Positions 28,201-35,317 of a DNA stretch of 55,926 nucleotides are shown here, in pieces (position 1 is the stretch's first letter; every line of letters begins with the position of its first letter). A model generated the notes under the pieces. The model saw nothing but the letters and a program-made list of their open reading frames with translations, was not told the DNA's origin and did no database searches. The position numbers and the translations under genes were made by a program. The DNA is from Akkermansia muciniphila. GTDB taxonomy: Bacteria > Verrucomicrobiota > Verrucomicrobiia > Verrucomicrobiales > V1-33. Location: NCBI GenBank assembly GCA_943333275.1, contig CALQSQ010000029.1:1-55926 (forward strand), written 5' to 3'.

Positions 28201-29311
28201 CTCCGTGGCCTGGGCCGGGCCGGGCATTTCCCGCGTAGCCATTCCCTCCACTGTGCTCGTGCCAACTGCCGCCGGCATCAATTTCACGGTGCCCACGGGA
28301 TCATTTGCCAACACGGCGCCTACCATCACGGACGTCACCAACAAAACCACTTCCGAGGACACCTCCTCCAGCGCCATCGCGTTCACCGTTGGCGACAGCG
28401 AGACGGCGGCCGCCTCCCTGCCCGTGAGTGCCAGTTCCGCCAATGCCGCACTGGTGCCGAATGGAAACATTGTCCTGAGTGGCAGTGGTGCCAGCCGCAC
28501 CGTGACGCTCACGCCGGCTCTCAATCAAACCGGCACGACCACCATCACGCTGACCGTGACGGACGGGAATCTGACCGCGAGCGATACCTTTGTGCTCACC
28601 GTCTCGGCGGCGAATGATGCACCCACCATTTCGGCGATTTCAAATCAATCGCTCGCTATCGGTGGTTCCTCCTCCGTGCTACCCTTTACGGTCGGCGACG
28701 TGGAAACTTTCGCAGCCTCGCTCACCGTCACCAAATCGTCCTCCAATACCCTGCTCGTGCCCGCCGCGAACATCGTGCTGGGAGGCTCCGGCATGACGCG
28801 CACCGCCATGGTCACTGCTGCCGCCAATCAGGTGGGCTCCGCCATCATCACCCTGACTGTCAGCGATGGTGCGCTGACCACCAACACAACGTTCCTCGTC
28901 ACCCTCAATGGCACGCCATTTCAAACGTGGCGGCAGCAGTGGTTTAATTCCATCGTCACCAGCGGCAATGCTGCGAATGATGCAGATCCGGATTTCGACG
29001 GAGTTTCCAATCTTCGTGAGTATGCGGTCGGCACGAATCCGACGGTCCCCAACTCCCCCATGAGCGGCATCACGTCGGATACCGAAGTCATTGGCGCCAA
29101 CAAATACCTGCGCCTCTCCGTGGCCAAAAACCCCGCAGCCACCGACATCACCTACCAAATTCAGGTCTGCAGCGACCTGGCCCAGGCCAGCTGGACCACG
29201 GCGGGAACGACTCAGGAGACCAACAGTGCCACGACTCTCACGGTGCGCGATTCCACATCACTTAACACCTCCTGGCGTCGGTTCATCCGCTTCAATGTGA
29301 CCAGCCCTTGA
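22241..29311 (+). CDS. Giant secreted metzincin-like protease with Calx-beta and PA14 domains
   Basis: A 2356-residue exported protein. Residues 6-22 are a signal segment and about 30-300 look like a propeptide. A metallopeptidase domain near 300-625 carries HECGHSLGRNH (H440, E441, H444, G447, H450) and a Met-turn FDVMG at M477, as in M6/M11-type metzincins. Then follow a PKD domain (about 626-710), a carboxypeptidase-regulatory-like domain (716-790), six Calx-beta domains (795-1495), a PA14 domain (1497-1645), a seventh Calx-beta (1649-1762), a cadherin-like domain (1762-1855), a second PA14 (1857-2005), two Ig/cadherin-like repeats (2025-2225) and a calcium-type DADPDFDGVSN loop near 2240. 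The domains suggest a calcium-rich cell-surface or extracellular enzyme that binds glycans. Its 3' end overlaps the convergent oxidoreductase gene by 20 bases. Confidence 0.88.
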   Translation: MHSFRNLKWLFLITALILLGWWSFAPESRLGETRQPLPHEAPRVAGVTQNSTSHEALPLVSVTEPRVSEVAAGEEMKQFTSWTQRYLAAASADRAALEKEGIELAVARRPVFQRLIQTDPRAALEQAVPRVVRQDLPGFVVAVLEVPVSAKGDLNVYMGRPAPGLAVPAEGLVLRYFEAQGVSFKAHVFGALEYVTSRLGVPLQGVAIDRDLAVAENAVRRLELGERIPAAVVVQETCPVSGLTTLAVATGAAVTEQTPTVEIGSRIITLCNGSHVAVLENDFRTYVQASGPGGGGFFMDNFPGTASRAIGNFRCLYIRVTYLDQMAQPNTEEQAYADMRDNARYYLENSYGKMTQTTTVTSLITLPHTLAWYKAKDGEVDCLGLIHTESRNAARALGYDPNQFDCTIVRINQGPRLEGISWGGGSSVWITWDGMDVLNHECGHSLGRNHANSWDSLDGTPYGYGQNGEYGNPFDVMGGSGGFSAHYNTISKRALGWLPDNALHFAKGNGVYRIYAYDQPTLEEGKRYGLNVAKDSVRQYNVEFHPARGGYLADDALVLYSGMGSNAGHLLDTTQGSPAGKNDGGIALGRTFSDLEADMHFTVVSKNSTTPASLDIAFNRGPFAGNVAPTATFTASATSIAAGGSVTFTATANDANGDALAYRWECDDGVSGPNSNVYTRTFSSVAQTTVMLTVSDMKGGTVRRSVVINVGSHGQQTVTGTITAGGLPLQGVYLSNGSKSCFTDVDGTYLLAGLTTGSHILTAVLNGYTLTPAFANPFTVVSGTNTANWTATGATFVTLAKLADATEGGATGTFRFTRTGSTAAALTVLVSPAGGTAIKGTDYAFSPDYTTSGSFRAFTIAAGSATLDVTVSATGGALNDTVAEGPETITLQLAGAAGYLSNSGNAVVMQLNDNDTVLPQVSVTAPDSYATEAPAGDTGTFTFARTGLTTLALNLAVAWSGTATNGTDCTLLPTTVTILAGQSSVNVTVTSIDDSLIEVPEDIIATISANAAYVRDSTSTTASVSITDDDTPIVTVSVPDATASESGANAGLFLISRTGSTAAPLKVYYGLSGSALHGTDYAPLTGEVTIPAGATSASVVISPYNDDVAEPTETVTLGVANFNDTYGIGVAFQGSVTIADNADTPLINVRSGTVGAEGGANPTVIFHSIGNGSGNVSVSYTVSGTATSGSDFTTLSGTVSVPVNGSNDTTVTIPVINDTLAESTETVVVKITPSANYRFYNDGVAEAVIQDNDSGGDRVMVSTYNQSPSETGPTPGTFYFSRTGTAGALTVNYSISGTATNGVDYTSLSGSVIIPDTQSGINLVMTPINDVTVEGTETVTLTVLPGTGYGPDRPASATFEIADNESPTITVGFQQAAMTTTEVPTTTGEYRDLPVVLSAASSNTITVNYNSAGGNAAGDDVDWAFVDPDNGNAIIPGGTLTFIPGVTSKIIRLRIKNDGVTEGGETAIVQLLAPFNASFTKGRSQESVMIFDEVIPLLVTEERWNSGSVYTNNTWTSINADYTAYLTSFTSTQDVADDFSRRMIGQIVAPATGVYNFWTASDDASRLYLGTNSTAASKVQVANLSSYTSFQNWDANASQKSANINLVAGQSYYMEVQHQEGGGGDHVSVAWQGPGFARIPISFATQDVSPFSIRLLSSATTRLESDGTEPLLQVVLDRPAGSTAISVDYTVSGTATSGTDYTLTPGTLTFAVGEQMKPIPLSLLTDAVGEAAESIIVSISNPVGATLAAPAMHTITLLDASVPTVETLFATAASSQSVGTVLATAVATPAAGRTISSWTILSGNTNNVFAINASGQLTLAVPGSLPNPGGLQLIVRATDNLGAAGEGVINMICNSGTQAVVEQRWTGSSAFWSENWTGATVYAGKLSILTTAQDVSDNYSRRLTSYLKPQVTGDYTFWIAGDDDCRLYLSTDGYQANKVLISAVNGWTYFQSWDSSNIVKSVSIPLVAGKVYWIEAQQVEGGGGDHVSVAWAGPGISRVAIPSTVLVPTAAGINFTVPTGSFANTAPTITDVTNKTTSEDTSSSAIAFTVGDSETAAASLPVSASSANAALVPNGNIVLSGSGASRTVTLTPALNQTGTTTITLTVTDGNLTASDTFVLTVSAANDAPTISAISNQSLAIGGSSSVLPFTVGDVETFAASLTVTKSSSNTLLVPAANIVLGGSGMTRTAMVTAAANQVGSAIITLTVSDGALTTNTTFLVTLNGTPFQTWRQQWFNSIVTSGNAANDADPDFDGVSNLREYAVGTNPTVPNSPMSGITSDTEVIGANKYLRLSVAKNPAATDITYQIQVCSDLAQASWTTAGTTQETNSATTLTVRDSTSLNTSWRRFIRFNVTSP

Positions 29312-30548
29312 GCGGAAGGCCGTAGGGCAGATCGTCAGGCAGCGGGACAAACTCACGGATCCGCGTCCAAAGTTGCGAGAAATCTTTGTTCACGTCACCG
29401 GAGAGGCAGTCCGTGATTTCATCCGCTGAGTCCGGGAAGCGTTTGATCACGTCGCGGAAGGAGAAATCAGGGCTGTAGAAGGCATAGACCAGCTTGCGCA
29501 TGTTTTCGATGCCAAGTCGAATCGTGGCCCCGTAGTTGGCGAAATGTTCGGGCGAGAGATCGTCCGCCAGAATCCCCCGGTGAATTTCCTCCGCTGCGAG
29601 CACGCCGCTTTTCAATGCGAGCATGACGCCGCTGCTGAAGACCGGATCCAAAAAGGCAAAGGCATCGCCCACCAGCAGCAGGCCGGGAGCGGAGCAGTGG
29701 CGTGAATGAAATGAATACTCACTGGTGATCCAATATTCGCCCGTCGAGGCTCCGGTGCTCAAGTGATCCTTGATCCACTGGTTCTCACCCACCTCGCGAT
29801 GGAACATTGTCTTGGGATCCTTGACGCCATCGCGGCTGAGATATTTCCCTTCTGCCACCACACCCACGCTGACCATGTCGTTGTGCTGCGGGATGTGCCA
29901 GAACCAGCCCTTGTCCGGCACAAAGGCCACCGTCGTCTGTCCCTCGTCAATGCCGGGCTCCCGCTTGGAACCCTTGTAATACGTCCAAACCGCCACCTTG
30001 TTGAGGTAGGGATCGCGCTCGCGCCAGGCGTTGCGTGATGCGGCAAACGATTCCTTGCCGGTGCAGTCCAAAGTGATGCGTGCGCGAAATTCATGGGCAT
30101 TTCCCTCCTTGTCTTTAGCCTGGACACCCACCACGCGGCCATCCTCTTGGATGAGGTCGGTGACGGACATTTCCTCGCGCACCTCCACGCCACGATCCCG
30201 TGCGTGATCGAGCAGCATTTGATCAAACTCCGAACGCAGCACCTGCCAGGACTGGGCCACCGTCTCGCGGTCGTAGCGGTTGAAAAAGTAAAACGGCTGC
30301 GTGGCCTGCCCATCCGGCTGCACAAAGCACACGCTGAATTTTTTGACGAAATGGGATTGCCTGAGTTTGGGAATCAGACCCAGCCTTTCGAGCGGCCCGA
30401 ACGTGAACGGTATCAGGGATTCGCCAATGTGATAGCGGGGAAATTTTTCCCGCTCCAGGATGAGGACGCGATGTCCGTATTCCGCGAGGATGGCAGCGGC
30501 ACTGGCCCCGGCGGGTCCGGCACCGATGATGAGGGTATCGTAAGTCAT
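29292..30548 (-). CDS. FAD-dependent oxidoreductase of the flavin-dependent halogenase type
   Basis: A 418-residue flavoprotein. The FAD-binding GAGPAG is at residues 9-14 and HIGESLIP at 40-47. WFWHIP at 215-220 fits the WxWxIP motif that distinguishes flavin-dependent halogenases from monooxygenases. The GDAFAFLDPVFSSG block at 294-307 also fits halogenases such as CmlS. Lysines 69-70, in FVKKFSVCF, are where the hypohalite-carrying lysine would be expected; this alignment is by eye. Substrate is unknown, and geranylgeranyl-reductase-like activity cannot be excluded. The start at 30546-30548 precedes the FAD motif directly. No flavin reductase or biosynthetic cluster is adjacent. It is divergent from serS. 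Confidence 0.8.
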   Translation of the reverse strand: MTYDTLIIGAGPAGASAAAILAEYGHRVLILEREKFPRYHIGESLIPFTFGPLERLGLIPKLRQSHFVKKFSVCFVQPDGQATQPFYFFNRYDRETVAQSWQVLRSEFDQMLLDHARDRGVEVREEMSVTDLIQEDGRVVGVQAKDKEGNAHEFRARITLDCTGKESFAASRNAWRERDPYLNKVAVWTYYKGSKREPGIDEGQTTVAFVPDKGWFWHIPQHNDMVSVGVVAEGKYLSRDGVKDPKTMFHREVGENQWIKDHLSTGASTGEYWITSEYSFHSRHCSAPGLLLVGDAFAFLDPVFSSGVMLALKSGVLAAEEIHRGILADDLSPEHFANYGATIRLGIENMRKLVYAFYSPDFSFRDVIKRFPDSADEITDCLSGDVNKDFSQLWTRIREFVPLPDDLPYGLPLKGWSH

Positions 30549-30740
30549 GAGGAGGGGAATGGGTGGAAAGAACTGCACATTACTGCTGTAGAATCGTTAA
30601 AACAAAAATAGACATTTGCTATCACCATTATGCCCATGTGGCCTAAACGCCGCCCGGATCATCCGACGCGCATTTTCCCGGTTCGGCCTCATGTCATTCC
30701 CCCTTGCCCGGCGGCGAATTCCCGCCACCATGAAAGTCCT

Positions 30741-32012
30741 ATGCTTGATATCCGACTGATTCGCGAAAATGCCCCTGCCGTCCAAGCCCGCCTGCAACAA
30801 CGGGGTGGGGAAGTGTGGCGGTTGATCGATGAAGTGCTGGCCTGTGACGAGGCCCGCCGTGAGGCGGAGACGGAGAAACAACGCCTTCAGAGCGAGCGCA
30901 ACCGCGTCAGCAAGGAAATTGGCATCGCCAAAAAACAGGGGCAGGACACCAGCGCAATCGAATTGGAAATGCGCGGCATCGGCAACCGGATTGCAGAACT
31001 CGATGCCGCTTCGGCTGAGGCTGGCGCGCGCCAGGAGGAACTGCTGCTTTCGATTCCCAATCTCCCGCATGCCGACTGCCCGGTGGGTGCCGATGCCGAT
31101 GCCAATCCCGTCCTGCGCGTCTGGGGTGAAAAACCTGCCGTTCCCGATCCCAAAGACCATATCACGCTGGGCAAAGCGCTGCGGCTGTTCGATTTTGAAT
31201 TGGGCACTAAGATCGCCGGTAGCGCCTTTCCGCTGTATCGTGGCCAGGGAGCGAAATTGGAGCGCGCGCTCATCAACTTCCTGCTCGAACTCCACACCAC
31301 GCAACACGGCTACGAGGAAATTTTGCCGCCCTACTTGGTGAATGTGCCGTCGCTGATTGGCACTGGCCAGTTGCCGAAATTTGGCGATCAATTGTATCAC
31401 TGCGGCGAGGATGATTTGTACCTCGCACCGACCGCCGAGGTTCCCGTCACCAACATCCATCGCGATGACATCCTGGATGCCGCGTCGCTGCCGATCCTCT
31501 ACACCGCCTACACGCCGTGCTTCCGTCGCGAGGCCGGGGCGGCGGGTGTGGGGACGCGCGGATTGATTCGCATGCATCAGTTTGACAAAGTGGAATTGGT
31601 GAAAATCGTCCATCCCGAGCAATCAATGGCGGAACTGGAATCGCTGACGGCGGACGCGGAAAAGGTGCTGCAACTTCTCGGCCTGCATTACCGCGTCATC
31701 GAGCTTTGCACGGGTGATCTGGGAGCCAATCCAGTGCGGACGTATGACATCGAAGTCTGGGCCCCCGGCCAGGGCGCTTATTTGGAAGTCAGCAGTTGCT
31801 CCAATTTCGGCGACTACCAAGCGCGCCGTCTGCGCTGCCGCTACAAGGACGCCGAGAGCAAAAAAAATGTTTTCGTCCACACCCTTAATGGTTCCGGCAC
31901 CGCGCTTGCGCGGCTTTATGTCGCCCTTTTGGAGACGCACCAGCAGCCGGACGGGAGTGTGCGGATTCCGGAACCCCTGCGGCCTTATTTTGGAGCGGCT
32001 GAAATTCGATGA
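30741..32012 (+). CDS. serS: Serine--tRNA ligase
   Basis: SerS charges tRNA-Ser and is needed for selenocysteine if that is used. The 423-residue protein has the N-terminal coiled-coil arm (about residues 27-105, KQRLQSERNRVSKEIG), motif 2 (CFRREAGAAGVGTRGLIRMH) and motif 3 (NGSGTALARLYVALLE). I chose the ATG at 30741, which gives MLDIRLIRENA, the normal start for the family. An earlier start at 30630 would add a proline-rich stretch. The helicase gene follows after 38 bases. Confidence 0.96.
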   Translation: MLDIRLIRENAPAVQARLQQRGGEVWRLIDEVLACDEARREAETEKQRLQSERNRVSKEIGIAKKQGQDTSAIELEMRGIGNRIAELDAASAEAGARQEELLLSIPNLPHADCPVGADADANPVLRVWGEKPAVPDPKDHITLGKALRLFDFELGTKIAGSAFPLYRGQGAKLERALINFLLELHTTQHGYEEILPPYLVNVPSLIGTGQLPKFGDQLYHCGEDDLYLAPTAEVPVTNIHRDDILDAASLPILYTAYTPCFRREAGAAGVGTRGLIRMHQFDKVELVKIVHPEQSMAELESLTADAEKVLQLLGLHYRVIELCTGDLGANPVRTYDIEVWAPGQGAYLEVSSCSNFGDYQARRLRCRYKDAESKKNVFVHTLNGSGTALARLYVALLETHQQPDGSVRIPEPLRPYFGAAEIR

Positions 32013-32020
32013 GGAAATTG

Positions 32021-32047
32021 GTCGCATAGGTCTTATAAGTCCTATTT
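32021..32047. repeat. Three imperfect 9-base units with dyad symmetry
   Basis: In the 38-base gap between serS and the helicase gene, three units read GTCGCATAG, GTCTTATAA and GTCCTATTT (32021, 32030, 32039). Positions 32026-32045, ATAGGTCTTATAAGTCCTAT, also form a near-perfect palindrome, 18 of 20 bases. It may be an operator for the helicase gene, a hairpin, or a dispersed repeat. Confidence 0.5.
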
Positions 32048-32050
32048 CCC

Positions 32051-35000
32051 ATGTCCCTCACGTTTCCCGTCGGCCATCAGATGATCCTCGCTTCGGCGGG
32101 GTCCGGGAAAACGCACGACCTCACGACCCGGTTCTGCACGCTCATGGCTGCGGGGGTGCCGCCGGAACGGATCATTGCACTCACCTTCTCACGAAAGGCT
32201 GCGGGGGAATTTTTCAGCCGCATTCTCACCCGCATGGCCCGCGCGGCCCTCAGCGCATCGGAAGCCGCCCGATTGGAGGCGGCCATCTGCGAGCAGGAAA
32301 TTCAACACGCGAATCATCTTGGCTCGCTGCTGCCACTGCCACGTCCACCGATCACCCAGGCCAGTGCCACGGCCATGCTTGTCACGCTGGTGCAGCGTCT
32401 GCACCTGCTGAGTCTTGGCACCATGGATAGTTTTTTCATTCGCATGGCGAGATCCTGTCCGCTGGAGTTGGGACTGAGCGGAGATTTTGGCATTCTGGAT
32501 CAGAGCCGCAGCGACCAGATCCGGCAGCGGATTTATCAGCAAATTTTCCGGTCCCAGGGCACGCAGCGCGCGGATCAGGAGGATTTCCTGCGCGCCTTTG
32601 ATGAGGCGACCTATGGACGTGAGGAGACAAGCCTGGTCAAGAAACTTGATTCGTTCATCAAGGATTCCTATCAGAAATTTACCGAAGCCCGCCCCCAGGA
32701 ACTCTGGGGGCAGCCCGGAGTGATCTGGCCGCAGGGCGGGGCTCCGCGCGATCCTGGATGCAGCGTGGCGGAGGCAGCGCGCGCGGCCATGGAACATCTG
32801 GCAAAGGATCACGGTGCTCTGAATGCCGACCAGATTGAGGTGCTGCACACCTTTCTTGAGGAAATGGAAACGCGCCATGCACTGCAACCGATCCCCGGTT
32901 CTGCGCAGCGCCTGCTCGTTAAAATGACGGAAGTCTTTGAGGACCTTCGGAATGGTGCGGCTGCGCTGATGTTGGATCGCAAGTCGGTGGAATTGGATCC
33001 TCCGCTGTGTCAGCGACTTTTCGTGCTGATGGAGGCGCTGCTGCACGATGACTTCACCGCAGGATGCCTGCAAACGCAGGGAATCTGGAGGATTCTGCAC
33101 GCCTACGATCAACAATACGAAACGCTGGTGCGCCAGCAGGGCGAGCTTTCCTTTTCCGATGTTCAGCAGTTGCTCAGTGGCGACCTGGCAAATGGCGGCG
33201 CGGAGAAATTTGCCCTGACGCGATCGCTGCTGGAATTCCGGCTCGATGCAAAATTTGACCACTGGCTGCTCGATGAATTTCAGGACACCAACCGCCGTCA
33301 GTGGGGCATTCTGGAAGGACTGATTGAGGAGGTACTCCAGGATGACAGCGGGACGCGGACGTTCTTTGCCGTGGGTGATGTGAAACAGGCGATTCACATG
33401 TGGCGGGGATCGGACCCGGATCTGATGGGTCGCCTGCTTGATCATTATGCGAATGCCCCGCAGCGCATCGCCGTGCTCGCGAAATTTGTTTCCTGGCGCT
33501 GTGCTCCCGCTGTGCTGGAACTGGCGAATGCAGCCCTCGGAGACCGGTCCAGACTGGATGCCTGGCTGGTGCCGGGAACGCTCCAGGAATCCTGGAATTT
33601 CGAAACGCACTCGGCCGCACCAGTGAATCAAGGGCGTGCGGGATTCGCGGAAGTGCTGGTGGTTCAGACTCCGAAACAGAAAGGCGCCAAGGCGGAAGGA
33701 ACCGCCGTCAACAAGGAGGAGGCCTCGCTCGCCTTGATCTGCGACAGGCTGCTGCAGCTGGATCCACTGGCCCGCGGGCTGACCTGCGTGGTGCTGGTGC
33801 TGACAAACAACCAGGCGTTGTCAGCCGCAGAATACCTCCGGGCCGCGACTCCATTTCCCGTTTCCTGCGAAACGGATGTTGGCATCGTGGGCCTGGATGC
33901 GGCCTGCTCCGGCCTGCTCGACATCCTGCGTCTCGCCATTCATCCTCACGATGCCTTTGCCCGGATTCATTTGGAAATGTCTCCCTGGCAGGAGGTTGCC
34001 AGGGGCATGACGGGTCCTGGGGATGATAACCCCTGGATCGCCGCGGCAGCCATGGTGCGCGCAGAAATATGCCAGGACGGCTTTGCCAGGACGCTGCGAA
34101 ATTGGATCGGCCAACTGCGTGCGATCTGCCCAGAGTTGCCGGCCTATTCCATCGATCGGCTGCAGGACCTCCAGACCATGGCGACGGAATTCGATCTGAC
34201 TGGGCGCCGGGATATCGATGAATTCATTGAGCAGGCAAATGACCGAAAGACTCGCGAGAGCAGCCGTGCCGCCAGTATCCAGGTCATGACCGTTTTTAAA
34301 GCCAAGGGCCTGGAATGGGACATGGTGTTTGCGACGGGATTTCATGATCCGAAACACGGGGGCGTTTTCGACAACGATGCCGTGGCCTATGATGACGAAC
34401 GCAAGGTGGCCTGGATCACGCGCCTTCCCAACAAGGATCTGGCCCTCTGCAATCCCACCATCCTGGCGATGGATGACGAACGGCAGCGCTGGCGCTGGCG
34501 TCAGAATATCTGTCTGCTGTACGTCACACTAACGCGGGCCAAATCCGCAACCTGTGTCGTCCTCCTCCAACCCAGCGAGACCAGCAAATCCAAGCGCCTG
34601 GACACGCTGATGTTGGAAATGTTGCCCGACGAGGAAGGAACGGCGAAACCAATAAATGCCATGGGTGACATTGGAAGCATTTCCTACCGTCGGCATTGGC
34701 ATACTGGGCGGGAGGATTGGTCTGATGCTTATCCCTTGAAGCCCACCGCGGATTCCGATCCACTCCAGTCCGCCAGGTTACCGGTCCCCGCGCCTGTAAC
34801 AAAAACCCCCGCCATGACGGATACGCGTCCTGCAATATTTTCATTGGCCCGGCATAAGGCCCTCACGATTGGAACCTCCATCCATGCAGAAATCGCCCGG
34901 ATTCGCTGGCTAACACCCGAAAAGGAAAATGCGGTTCCCGACGTGCTCCGTCCATTTCTGCGTCACCGCAACATTGCCGATATTTTCGCCGAACCTGCTG

Positions 35001-35308
35001 TGACCACCAGGCTTTGGATTGAACAGCCTTTCGACTTGATCCACCAAAGTTCCCACCTCAGCGGTATTTTCGACCGCGTCCACATCACCCTAAACAACGA
35101 GGGGCGGCCCACTTCCGCGGTGCTTTATGATTTTAAAACGGATCAGATCGAACTGGGCCGGGATGCTGCCGGGATAGCGGAGGGGTATCGCTCCCAAATG
35201 AACTTCTATGTTGAGGCCCTGACCAGCCTCCTGGGCTTGAAGCGGAAACATATCTCGCCTTTGCTTGTTTTCCTCCATCAAGGACGCATTCTGCGCTTGG
35301 ATGAATAG
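32051..35308 (+). CDS. UvrD/RecB-type helicase-nuclease (AddA-like)
   Basis: A 1085-residue superfamily 1 helicase joined to a RecB-type nuclease. Walker A ASAGSGKT has Lys20. Motif II is WLLDEFQDTN, motif III contains AVGDVKQAIHMWRG, motif V is TVFKAKGLEWDMVF and motif VI YVTLTRAKS. Near the C-terminus LYDFKTDQIE (Asp1027, Lys1029) fits the PD-(D/E)xK core of RecB/AddA nucleases. Such enzymes resect double-strand breaks, usually as AddAB. No addB-like gene is next to it. Motif III reads VKQAI where VKQSI is common. It probably belongs to the AddA clade, but a partner must be sought elsewhere. Confidence 0.87.
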   Translation: MSLTFPVGHQMILASAGSGKTHDLTTRFCTLMAAGVPPERIIALTFSRKAAGEFFSRILTRMARAALSASEAARLEAAICEQEIQHANHLGSLLPLPRPPITQASATAMLVTLVQRLHLLSLGTMDSFFIRMARSCPLELGLSGDFGILDQSRSDQIRQRIYQQIFRSQGTQRADQEDFLRAFDEATYGREETSLVKKLDSFIKDSYQKFTEARPQELWGQPGVIWPQGGAPRDPGCSVAEAARAAMEHLAKDHGALNADQIEVLHTFLEEMETRHALQPIPGSAQRLLVKMTEVFEDLRNGAAALMLDRKSVELDPPLCQRLFVLMEALLHDDFTAGCLQTQGIWRILHAYDQQYETLVRQQGELSFSDVQQLLSGDLANGGAEKFALTRSLLEFRLDAKFDHWLLDEFQDTNRRQWGILEGLIEEVLQDDSGTRTFFAVGDVKQAIHMWRGSDPDLMGRLLDHYANAPQRIAVLAKFVSWRCAPAVLELANAALGDRSRLDAWLVPGTLQESWNFETHSAAPVNQGRAGFAEVLVVQTPKQKGAKAEGTAVNKEEASLALICDRLLQLDPLARGLTCVVLVLTNNQALSAAEYLRAATPFPVSCETDVGIVGLDAACSGLLDILRLAIHPHDAFARIHLEMSPWQEVARGMTGPGDDNPWIAAAAMVRAEICQDGFARTLRNWIGQLRAICPELPAYSIDRLQDLQTMATEFDLTGRRDIDEFIEQANDRKTRESSRAASIQVMTVFKAKGLEWDMVFATGFHDPKHGGVFDNDAVAYDDERKVAWITRLPNKDLALCNPTILAMDDERQRWRWRQNICLLYVTLTRAKSATCVVLLQPSETSKSKRLDTLMLEMLPDEEGTAKPINAMGDIGSISYRRHWHTGREDWSDAYPLKPTADSDPLQSARLPVPAPVTKTPAMTDTRPAIFSLARHKALTIGTSIHAEIARIRWLTPEKENAVPDVLRPFLRHRNIADIFAEPAVTTRLWIEQPFDLIHQSSHLSGIFDRVHITLNNEGRPTSAVLYDFKTDQIELGRDAAGIAEGYRSQMNFYVEALTSLLGLKRKHISPLLVFLHQGRILRLDE

Positions 35309-35317
35309 GAATTTCCG

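Noticed and set aside
30730..30759. Nine-codon leader peptide overlapping the serS start
   Set aside because: It contains no serine run or attenuator hairpin and has no ribosome binding site, so it is likely chance.
30597..31622. Minus-strand frame of 341 codons
   Set aside because: Antisense to serS, which has complete class II synthetase motifs.
32189..33631. Minus-strand frame of 480 codons
   Set aside because: Antisense to the helicase-nuclease, which carries all expected motifs.
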